A stretch of DNA of 5,295 nt, from positions 1 through 5,295 of the forward strand of contig JAURKF010000120.1 in assembly GCA_030831885.1 (NCBI GenBank). The letters run 5' to 3'. Below, piece after piece: positions 1 through 5,295 of this stretch (positions are counted from its first letter, which is position 1; each line of letters starts with the position of its first letter). Under the pieces are notes generated by a model. It was not told the DNA's origin and did not search any database. It saw only the letters and a list, made by a program, of their open reading frames with translations. The translations under genes and the position numbers were made by a program. The stretch is from Flavobacteriales bacterium (GTDB taxonomy: Bacteria; Bacteroidota; Bacteroidia; Flavobacteriales; UA16).

Positions 1-20
1 AGAATGAGAATGAGAATGAG
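1..20. repeat. Hexanucleotide tandem repeat (AGAATG), three units plus two bases, open at left edge
   Basis: Three perfect AGAATG units plus AG fill the first 20 bases, with no interruption, and the array begins at the window edge, so its true length is unknown. It lies just beyond the 3' end of acs. On the acs strand it reads as a pyrimidine-rich CTCATT repeat. No coding role is supported: the plus-strand frame through it would be a short Met-Arg repeat peptide antisense to acs. The repeat itself is directly visible; any role in phase variation or transcript ending is not shown. Confidence 0.85.
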
Positions 21-32
21 CGGCTGGCGCCC

Positions 33-64
33 CCTACAATCCTATAATCCTCCAATCCTCCCTT
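33..64. repeat. Octamer tandem repeat CCTnnAAT overlapping the acs stop codon
   Basis: Successive 8-bp units CCTACAAT (33-40), CCTATAAT (41-48) and CCTCCAAT (49-56) share the pattern CCTnnAAT and are followed by a degenerate unit CCTCCCTT (57-64). On the minus strand the units read AGGATTnn. They encode the last residues of acetyl-CoA synthetase (roughly GRIGGL) and its TAG stop at 42-44. Eight is not a multiple of three, so gain or loss of a unit would change the reading frame at the extreme C-terminus. The repeat lies about a dozen bases from the hexamer array. Its origin is unknown. Confidence 0.75.
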
Positions 65-1955
65 TCACAATCTCATCAACAACCGCCGGGTCCAACAATG
101 TCGTCGTATCGCCCAGCGAACTCACATCGCCTTCGGCGACTTTTCGCAGAATGCGACGCATGATTTTTCCTGAACGTGTTTTAGGCAAGCCGCTCACAAA
201 TTGAATTACATCGGGCTTGGCTATTCGCCCAATTTCATGCGCCACCGTTTCGATGATACGCTGGCGCATGTCTTCATTGGCTTCGGTTCCTGTGGCGAGT
301 ATGACGTATGCGTAAATTCCTTGTCCTTTTATATCGTGCGGATAACCAACCACAGCACTTTCAACTACGCTCTTGTTTTGATTAATGGCGTTTTCGATTT
401 CAGCTGTCCCGAAACGGTGACCACTCACATTGATGACGTCATCCACGCGCCCGATGATACGATACAATCCGTCTTCATCCCTCCGTGCGCCGTCGCCGGT
501 GAAGTAGAGGTTCGGGTATGTGGAGAAATACGTTTGTCGGCAGCGCTCATGATCGCCCCATGTGCTGCGCAGAATAGAAGGCCAAGGGAATTTGAAGCAG
601 AGATGTCCTTCAACGCCGTTGCCTTCGATTTCATTTCCGTTCGAGTCAACGAGAATGGGCTGCACGCCCGGCATGGGAAGTCCGGCCAAGGCAGGTTTCG
701 ATTCCGTAACCCCTGCGCATGACGTGAGCATGATGCCTCCCGTTTCGGTTTGCCAAAACGTATCAACAATTGCGCATCGGTTTTTTCCAATGTTCGTGTC
801 GTACCAATGCCAGGCCTCTTCATTGATGGGTTCTCCTACCGATCCCAACACGCGGAGTGATTGCAACGAGTAGGGGAGAACGTGGTCGAGTCCTGCCGAC
901 ATCAACGAACGAATAGCGGTAGGTGCAGTGTAGAAAATGTTCACGCGGTGTTTGTCCACCACTTCCCAAAATCTTCCTGCATCGGGGTAGGTAGGAATGC
1001 CTTCGAACATGAGCGTAGTGGCACCGTTGAGAAGTGGACCATATAAAATATAACTGTGTCCGGTTACCCAACCAATGTCGGCCGTGCACCAATGGATTTC
1101 ACCCGGCTTGTATTGAAAGACATTACTGAACGTATAACCCGCATATACCATGTAGCCGCCGCATATATGCAGCACTCCTTTGGGTTTGCCCGTGCTGCCA
1201 CTGGTATAGAGTATGAAAAGCGGATCCTCACTTTGCATCACAACAGGTGCAAAATGCGGCGAGGCATGTTCTCTTTCCTTTTTATAATCGACGTCTCGGC
1301 CTTCTTGCATAGGCACTTCCCAATTCATCCTGTTCACCACCAGCACCCGCTCCACACACGTGCATTGGTTGAGCGCTTCATCCACGATTGCTTTCACGGC
1401 GATTTGCTTGGCTCCACGACTCATGGCATCGGTGGTGATGACGACCTTGCATGAACTGTCGTTGATTCGGTCAGCCACCGAGTTGGCACTAAATCCTGCG
1501 AATACGACCGAGTGGATAGCTCCCATGCGAGCGCATGCAAGCACAGCATACGCGAGCTCAGGTATCATGGGCATGTAAATGCACACGCGATCGCCTTTGG
1601 TTACACCCAAATCGGCCAGTACGTTGGCCATGCGACATACCTCATCGTGCAATTCGCCATAGGTAATATGTCTAGCTGATTCATGTGCTTCGTTGGGTTC
1701 CCAAAGGATGGCAGTTTGATCGCTCTTATTTGTTAAGTGCCTGTCGATGCAGTTCTCGGTTATGTTCAGTTCGCCTCCTAAAAACCAGTGTATATCGGGG
1801 TCTTTGAAATTCCATTGAAGCACCGAGTGCCAAGGTTTCCGCCATTCGTAATGAGAAGCTACATCCTCCCAAAACAGCTCAGGTGATTCGGTGCTGAAAC
1901 GATAGGCGGCATCATAGTCGGCTGCGGTAGTCAATTGAAAAGGAAATCGTGACAT
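42..1955 (-). CDS. acs: Acetyl-CoA synthetase (acetate--CoA ligase, AMP-forming)
   Basis: This cytoplasmic enzyme converts acetate, ATP and CoA to acetyl-CoA, AMP and pyrophosphate through an acetyl-adenylate. The 637 residues match the usual Acs length of about 630-660. In order, one sees the N-terminal Acs region (FWEDVASHYEWRK near 28-40, LNITENCIDRHL at 63-74), the ATP-binding loop YTSGSTGKPKG (250-260), DTFWQTETGG (398-407), YFTGDG (484-489), the hinge and ATP-contact region GRVDDVINVSGHR (502-514) and the C-terminal PKTRSGKIMRR (591-601). Lys597 is the catalytic lysine that protein acetyltransferases modify in characterised Acs enzymes. Trp401, Val297, Thr298 and Val373 fall where the small acetate pocket of Salmonella Acs lies (a near-constant 12-13 residue offset), which argues for acetate rather than longer acids. 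The Met start fits family N-termini; no Shine-Dalgarno is seen, as is usual in Bacteroidota. The C-terminal residues are written by an octamer repeat. The gene is transcribed divergently from the GWxTD gene. Confidence 0.97.
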   Translation of the reverse strand: MSRFPFQLTTAADYDAAYRFSTESPELFWEDVASHYEWRKPWHSVLQWNFKDPDIHWFLGGELNITENCIDRHLTNKSDQTAILWEPNEAHESARHITYGELHDEVCRMANVLADLGVTKGDRVCIYMPMIPELAYAVLACARMGAIHSVVFAGFSANSVADRINDSSCKVVITTDAMSRGAKQIAVKAIVDEALNQCTCVERVLVVNRMNWEVPMQEGRDVDYKKEREHASPHFAPVVMQSEDPLFILYTSGSTGKPKGVLHICGGYMVYAGYTFSNVFQYKPGEIHWCTADIGWVTGHSYILYGPLLNGATTLMFEGIPTYPDAGRFWEVVDKHRVNIFYTAPTAIRSLMSAGLDHVLPYSLQSLRVLGSVGEPINEEAWHWYDTNIGKNRCAIVDTFWQTETGGIMLTSCAGVTESKPALAGLPMPGVQPILVDSNGNEIEGNGVEGHLCFKFPWPSILRSTWGDHERCRQTYFSTYPNLYFTGDGARRDEDGLYRIIGRVDDVINVSGHRFGTAEIENAINQNKSVVESAVVGYPHDIKGQGIYAYVILATGTEANEDMRQRIIETVAHEIGRIAKPDVIQFVSGLPKTRSGKIMRRILRKVAEGDVSSLGDTTTLLDPAVVDEIVKGRIGGL

Positions 1956-2051
1956 GGTTCATTCGTTGAGCGACGAAAATACGCAGGAGCCATTTAGCTT
2001 CATTTGGCACTTTGTCATTTGCTCAACGCATTTGCTAATTAACTTTACCCC
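1956..2051. promoter_or_regulatory. Divergent intergenic control region between acs and the GWxTD gene
   Basis: These 96 bp must hold the promoters of both divergent genes. Visible elements are a perfect 8-bp inverted repeat, CGTTGAGC (1964-1971) and GCTCAACG (2021-2028), and four related words, CATTTAGC (1991), CATTTGGC (2001) and CATTTGCT (2016 and 2029). A plus-strand candidate promoter is listed separately. For acs, the minus strand reads TATTTTCG (1981-1974), one mismatch from the Bacteroidota -7 consensus TAnnTTTG, but no TTTG or TTG sits at a proper distance upstream of it, so that assignment is weak. No Shine-Dalgarno precedes either start. That the region is regulatory follows from its position; the individual sites are inferences. 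Confidence 0.6.
2018..2047 (+). promoter_or_regulatory. Candidate Bacteroidota-type promoter for the GWxTD gene
   Basis: TTTG (2018-2021), an 18-bp gap and TAACTTTA (2040-2047) resemble the Bacteroidota sigma factor consensus TTTG / TAnnTTTG, with one mismatch in the last base of the -7 box. The -7 box ends only four bases before the ATG at 2052, so transcription from it would begin at or very near the start codon, giving a leaderless or almost leaderless message. Other TTTG words at 2003, 2011 and 2031 make the -33 assignment ambiguous. The match is to a short degenerate motif and could be chance. Confidence 0.35.
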
Positions 2052-3536
2052 ATGTTGTGTTCTACCCGAAAATGGATGATGTTCATTTGCTTTTTAATGG
2101 CGAGTGCTTCTGTGTGGGCTATGCGTGTATCATTTGATTACCGCACATTCTATGCTCCGGGAACAGGTCCATATATTGAGTTCGTTACGTCTTTCGATGC
2201 GAATACGTTCGAACATAACCTGCTCGATTCGGGCTATGTGCAGGCGCATGCAGAGCTTACGTTGATACTTGTGCGCGCAGGTTCTATTGTGGATGCGCGC
2301 AAGGTGAATGTCGATGGCCCTTTGGTGAGGGCAAATGAAAAATCGGATTTCCTCTCCCTCGAACGATTTGTGGTTCCGCCAGGAAATTATGATTTGGAAA
2401 TTGAAGTGCGCGATGTGAATGCTCCTCAAAAAGCTCCGGAGAAACTGGTTCAAAAAATTGAGGTGGTTATCCCTTCCCGAGGAGTTTTCATTTCTGATAT
2501 TGAATGGGTGAGTGCATACCGCCGAACTATGGATCAAAATGCGTTTAGTAAATCGGGGTATGATTTAATCCCATTTGTGAGCAGCTACTATGGAACTTCG
2601 TTGAATAGCCTCATTTATTATGCTGAGATTTATCGATCTGATAGCGTATGGGGAGATGGAAGTCCATTTGTAAGCACGATCTGTATCGTAAACATGAAGG
2701 ATAACTCGGTTGAATTCTGCAAACGAGTCAAAAAAGAGCGAGCTTCTTCGGTTATCCCGGTTCTTCAAACACTCGATATTTCGGATGTTCCTGCGGGACA
2801 GTATGCGCTTCGAATTGAGGTACGCGATCGTGAAAATAATTTAGTTGCATTGCGCGAGCGCGAGTTTTCAAGGAATAAGATTGCTGAATTGCCCGTTTCA
2901 TTGGATAGCGCCATAACAGATGCACAGGTGGCGTTGTCTTTTGCAGGCCGTTTTTCCAATGCTGACTCACTGCGCGAGATCATCTACTATCATTTACCGA
3001 TTGCTAAAGATGTTGATCGCGATGCCATCGACCGACAAATGCCAAAGGCTGATTTAGCTACTATGCAGGGCTTTTTATACTCCTTCTGGTGGAAACGTAA
3101 TCCGGAAAATCCGGAAGCGGCTTGGAAGGAATATGAGAAAAGTATAAGAGTCGTGAAGGATAATTTTGCCACGCGCATCAAGAAGGGTTGGCAAACCGAT
3201 CGTGGGCGTGTTTATCTGCAGTATGGTCCGCCCAATACGCGCATTTCTCGACCGAATGAGGTGGACTATTGGCCTTATGAAATATGGCATTATTACTCTA
3301 CTAATAATAATTTGCACAACAGACGCTTCTTATTTTACGATACTACGTTGATGGGCGATCATGAATTGTTGCATAGTGATGTGCCGGCCGAGCCCAAGAA
3401 TTTCAATTGGAAGGATATGGTGCGCTCGCGTCCAACTGCGCTGAATATGGGCGATAATTCGCGCCTGAATGCCAATAGTCGCACTGATCCCAACAGCCGC
3501 GACGAAATCGAAAATCTGTGGTATAGTCCGCACTGA
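2052..3536 (+). CDS. Secreted GWxTD domain-containing protein, function unknown
   Basis: The 494-residue product begins with a signal peptide: Arg6 and Lys7, a hydrophobic core (8-19) and a probable signal peptidase I site after SVWA (Ala23). No lipobox cysteine is present, so a soluble periplasmic or surface location is inferred. The mature N-terminal half looks like two beta-rich domains. Each ends in the same strand motif, VPPGNYDLEIEVRD (108-121) and VPAGQYALRIEVRD (246-259). Cys211 and Cys223 in the second could form a disulfide after export. The C-terminal third holds FLYSFWWKRNP (341-351) and the family signature GWQTD (379-383) followed by RGRVYLQYGPP (384-394) and DYWPYEIWHYY (405-415). 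GWxTD proteins are common in Bacteroidota, but no enzymatic or structural role is established to my knowledge. The C-terminus has three NSR triplets spaced by six residues. The glycosyltransferase gene starts 10 bp downstream, so cotranscription is likely. The start is supported by the well-formed signal peptide. The product class is secure; the role is not. Confidence 0.9.
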   Translation: MLCSTRKWMMFICFLMASASVWAMRVSFDYRTFYAPGTGPYIEFVTSFDANTFEHNLLDSGYVQAHAELTLILVRAGSIVDARKVNVDGPLVRANEKSDFLSLERFVVPPGNYDLEIEVRDVNAPQKAPEKLVQKIEVVIPSRGVFISDIEWVSAYRRTMDQNAFSKSGYDLIPFVSSYYGTSLNSLIYYAEIYRSDSVWGDGSPFVSTICIVNMKDNSVEFCKRVKKERASSVIPVLQTLDISDVPAGQYALRIEVRDRENNLVALREREFSRNKIAELPVSLDSAITDAQVALSFAGRFSNADSLREIIYYHLPIAKDVDRDAIDRQMPKADLATMQGFLYSFWWKRNPENPEAAWKEYEKSIRVVKDNFATRIKKGWQTDRGRVYLQYGPPNTRISRPNEVDYWPYEIWHYYSTNNNLHNRRFLFYDTTLMGDHELLHSDVPAEPKNFNWKDMVRSRPTALNMGDNSRLNANSRTDPNSRDEIENLWYSPH

Positions 3537-3550
3537 TGCCCATCCGATGA
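3534..3550 (+). promoter_or_regulatory. Overlapping stop/start junction, possible translational coupling
   Basis: The TGA stop of the GWxTD gene (3534-3536) shares its last base with an ATG at 3536. That ATG opens a four-codon frame (Met-Pro-Ile-Arg), whose TGA (3548-3550) overlaps the ATG of the glycosyltransferase (3547-3549). A ribosome could in principle step from one frame to the next without leaving the message. No Shine-Dalgarno precedes the glycosyltransferase start. The arrangement is visible; the coupling is inferred and may be coincidental. Confidence 0.3.
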
Positions 3551-4581
3551 AACGAGTCGCTGTTGTTATATTGAATTGGAACGGGGAGAAATTCTTGAGG
3601 CAGTTTTTGCCCGGAGTTATAGAACACAGCGAGCAGGTTGCGGATGTTGTTGTAATTGATAATGCTTCTTCTGATGATTCGCTTCAATTATTGCGCAGGG
3701 AGTTTCCATCGGTTTCAGTTGTTGAGCTCGATAAAAACTACGGCTTTGCCGGTGGTTATAACCACGGGTTGCGCAAAGTGTCGCACGAGTTTTATGTGCT
3801 CTTGAATTCGGATGTGGAAGTCACTCAGCATTGGATTGAACCGGTTATTCGGTATATGGATGATACTTCTCGCATGGCTGCATGTCAGCCTAAGATTCTT
3901 GATTTTCATCGCAAGGAGTGGTTTGAATACGCTGGCGCAGCAGGTGGCTATATCGATAAAGATGCCTATGCATTCTGCGCCGGTCGTGTATTCTTTGAAT
4001 TTGAGAAGGACCTTGGACAATACGACCGAAACGAGGAAGTGTTTTGGGCTTCGGGCGCAGCAATGTTTATTCGCCGCGATGCTTGGATTGAAGTAGGTGG
4101 GCTTGATGAGGATTTTTTCGCGCACATGGAGGAAATTGATTTATGCTGGCGATTGAAGAATCGCGGCTACAAGGTGGGAGCGTGTCGTCAATCGAAGGTC
4201 TTTCACTATGGTGGCGGAACCCTCGACAGGCAAAGCCCGTTCAAGACGTACCTCAACTTCCGCAACAACCTCTATATGCTGGTGAAGAATTATCATACAA
4301 GCAATCTTCGCCTCAAACTCATACGCCGCATGTTGCTCGATGGTGTGGCGGGTCTTCGATTTATCACAGAAGGAAAGTGGAGTCATTTTACTGCCGTGCT
4401 GAAGGCTCATTTTAGCTTTTACAGCAATATGCGCTTACTGCAACGCAAGCGACGCAAAGAGGAACTCGCGATTGTTGAGCCGAATCTAATCGGGGTTTAC
4501 AACCAGAGCATTTTGAAATATTTTTTCATGCTTAAAAAACGCCGCTTTACTGATTTGAATCCCATGGATTTTAATCGCTGA
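3547..4581 (+). CDS. Family 2 glycosyltransferase (rhamnosyltransferase/WbbL-like, GT-A fold)
   Basis: This enzyme transfers a sugar from a nucleotide-sugar donor to a growing glycan, probably at the cytoplasmic face of the inner membrane; donor and acceptor cannot be read from the sequence. Counting from ATG 3547 (344 aa), it shows the GT-A landmarks: VVILNWNG (6-13), VIDNASSDDS (36-45) for nucleotide binding, NYGFAGGYNHG (64-74), the metal-site region LLNSDVEV (85-92), FWASGAAMFIRRDAW (166-180), GGLDEDFFAHMEEIDLCWRLK (184-204) with the probable catalytic acidic residues, and HYGGGT (220-225). A basic C-terminal tail (about 291-335) could associate with the membrane. An in-frame ATG at 3469 would add 26 residues lying inside the GWxTD gene, unrelated to GT2 N-termini. 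The start at 3547 puts the first beta strand right at the N-terminus, as usual. The 10-bp gap to the upstream gene suggests an operon. The family is certain, the substrate unknown. Confidence 0.93.
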   Translation: MKRVAVVILNWNGEKFLRQFLPGVIEHSEQVADVVVIDNASSDDSLQLLRREFPSVSVVELDKNYGFAGGYNHGLRKVSHEFYVLLNSDVEVTQHWIEPVIRYMDDTSRMAACQPKILDFHRKEWFEYAGAAGGYIDKDAYAFCAGRVFFEFEKDLGQYDRNEEVFWASGAAMFIRRDAWIEVGGLDEDFFAHMEEIDLCWRLKNRGYKVGACRQSKVFHYGGGTLDRQSPFKTYLNFRNNLYMLVKNYHTSNLRLKLIRRMLLDGVAGLRFITEGKWSHFTAVLKAHFSFYSNMRLLQRKRRKEELAIVEPNLIGVYNQSILKYFFMLKKRRFTDLNPMDFNR

Positions 4582-4661
4582 TATATTCCTCCGTCAGGGC
4601 ATAACATCTTCTTGTAAGGGTAATTTTCCGGCTGCAACTTGTTCACTAAAGTTCAAGTGAT
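4582..4661 (+). other. 80-bp spacer between the glycosyltransferase and comEC
   Basis: No convincing rho-independent terminator is present. TAATTTTC (4621-4628) is one mismatch from the TAnnTTTG -7 consensus, but no TTTG lies about 20 bp upstream, so a separate comEC promoter is only weakly supported. Just before the comEC ATG, several five-base inverted arms compete (ACTTG 4637-4641 with CAAGT 4654-4658; TCACT 4643-4647 with AGTGA 4656-4660). They are too short to call a regulatory hairpin. Read-through from the upstream genes is possible. Confidence 0.35.
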
Positions 4662-5295
4662 ATGTCATTGTCCGACATCTGGTTGCGCTCCCCACTCGTT
4701 AGGTTGGTTGGGCCTTTGCTCATAGGTGTTTACAGTTCAAATGCAAGCTGGTTGCTTGTAACGTGCGCAGTATTGGTCTTTTGTTATAGTTTTTACTTTC
4801 TCATTCGAAAAGTCAGAGTTCGGCGCCAAGCATCAGTTCGGATTGCATTCCATATTGGCATATTTTACTCAGTCCTTTGGATGTTGGTCGGTATGTTCAT
4901 GGTGCGCAGTATGCATCGCGAGCTGGACGATTGGCATGTGGTTCATCTAACAGAAATGAATGGAGTCTATGCCATACGATTACTCGACGAGCCGGGTCAG
5001 TCGAAGGAAAGATGGAAGATCACGGGCGAAGTAATCGGTGTGAGGAGCGATTCACTCTTTAATGCGAGTCGAGGGAAGATTGCTTTAACCCTTGAACGCG
5101 ATACGACTTCCGCGCAAGTATTGCACGCCGATGATGTTATTCTCGCAAAGTGCACACCTCGATTACCCGATTCACCGAGAAACCCTCTTGAGTTCGATTA
5201 CGCGGAGTATCTCCGCGCGAACGATGTATGGGTGCAAGCCTACGCAAGCAAAGCCGATTGGTGCGTAAAGGATTCCCTTCGCAAATCGACCTTGC
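4662..5295 (+). CDS. comEC: ComEC/Rec2-family competence protein, N-terminal part (truncated by window edge)
   Basis: ComEC forms the inner-membrane channel that brings single-stranded DNA into the cytoplasm during natural transformation. The frame stays open from ATG 4662 to the right edge, giving 211 residues plus one base of a protein that usually exceeds 600. An in-frame TAA at 4647-4649 leaves this ATG as the first available start. Hydrophobic segments lie at about 12-24, 30-48 and 61-82, matching the short helical N-terminus of the family. A soluble beta-rich region follows (about 95-197, the DUF4131-type domain) with the diagnostic NPLEFDYAEYLRANDVW (174-190), corresponding to the family pattern NPxxFDYxxYL. 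The channel core and any C-terminal metallo-beta-lactamase-like domain lie beyond the window, so completeness cannot be judged. It has the same orientation as the two genes before it; cotranscription is possible but not shown. Many carriers of comEC are not known to be transformable, so the symbol denotes family, not proven competence. Confidence 0.88.
   Translation, partial: MSLSDIWLRSPLVRLVGPLLIGVYSSNASWLLVTCAVLVFCYSFYFLIRKVRVRRQASVRIAFHIGIFYSVLWMLVGMFMVRSMHRELDDWHVVHLTEMNGVYAIRLLDEPGQSKERWKITGEVIGVRSDSLFNASRGKIALTLERDTTSAQVLHADDVILAKCTPRLPDSPRNPLEFDYAEYLRANDVWVQAYASKADWCVKDSLRKSTL

Noticed and set aside
1..41. Possible terminator downstream of acs (GGCGCC at 26-31)
   Set aside because: The palindrome is only six bases, with no loop and no T-run on the acs strand.
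201..722. Plus-strand 173-codon open frame
   Set aside because: It lies entirely antisense to the conserved C-terminal half of acs, shows no recognisable domain, and is explained as a shadow of that gene.
425..823. Minus-strand 132-codon frame inside acs
   Set aside because: It is an alternative frame of the same strand as the intact acs gene, without domain features.
1056..1454. Plus-strand 132-codon frame
   Set aside because: It is antisense to the ATP-binding half of acs, has no homology I recognise, and has no sign of its own promoter or start signal.
1974..1981. acs -7 promoter box TATTTTCG on the minus strand
   Set aside because: It has one mismatch to TAnnTTTG and no TTTG or TTG at the expected upstream distance, so it is mentioned only within the intergenic entry.
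3469..3546. Upstream in-frame ATG that would lengthen the glycosyltransferase by 26 residues
   Set aside because: The extension lies within the GWxTD coding sequence and does not resemble GT2 N-termini; the ATG at 3547 places the first beta strand correctly.
3715..4125. Minus-strand 136-codon frame
   Set aside because: It is antisense to the glycosyltransferase catalytic core, whose motifs fully explain the sequence.
4877..5062. Plus-strand 61-codon frame
   Set aside because: It overlaps the ComEC frame, which has transmembrane segments and the NPxxFDYxxYL motif and is clearly the real one.

Overview
The window looks like an ordinary chromosomal segment of a Bacteroidota bacterium, probably Flavobacteriales-like with intermediate GC. 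This is inferred from several things. There is a secreted GWxTD-domain protein, a family typical of that phylum. The glycosyltransferase and ComEC variants have the familiar Bacteroidota look. Start codons lack Shine-Dalgarno sequences, and TTTG / TAnnTTTG-like promoter elements are present. No species can be named from the sequence alone.

Layout. Positions 1-64 hold two simple tandem repeats: a hexamer that runs off the left edge, and an octamer that forms the 3' end and stop codon of the first gene. The minus strand from 1955 to 42 encodes a complete acetyl-CoA synthetase (Acs, 637 aa) with every adenylation-enzyme motif intact. A 96-bp divergent intergenic region (1956-2051) follows. It is unusually structured, with a perfect 8-bp inverted repeat, four iterations of a CATTT(A/G)GC-like motif and a candidate Bacteroidota-type promoter. 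The plus strand then carries three co-directional genes: a secreted GWxTD protein (2052-3536), a family 2 glycosyltransferase (3547-4581) only 10 bp downstream, and, after 80 bp, the N-terminal third of a ComEC/Rec2 DNA-uptake channel (4662 to the right edge, truncated by the window).

How they work together. Acs activates acetate to acetyl-CoA and is transcribed away from the other three, so it is probably unrelated in function apart from any shared control region. The three plus-strand genes are all connected with the cell envelope: an exported protein of unknown function, a glycan-building enzyme and an inner-membrane channel. The GWxTD and glycosyltransferase genes are close enough to be cotranscribed and perhaps translationally coupled; the link to comEC is weaker. 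No mobile element, CRISPR array, RNA gene or convincing terminator was seen. I found no clear novel system. The most open points are the function of the GWxTD protein and the structured divergent control region.
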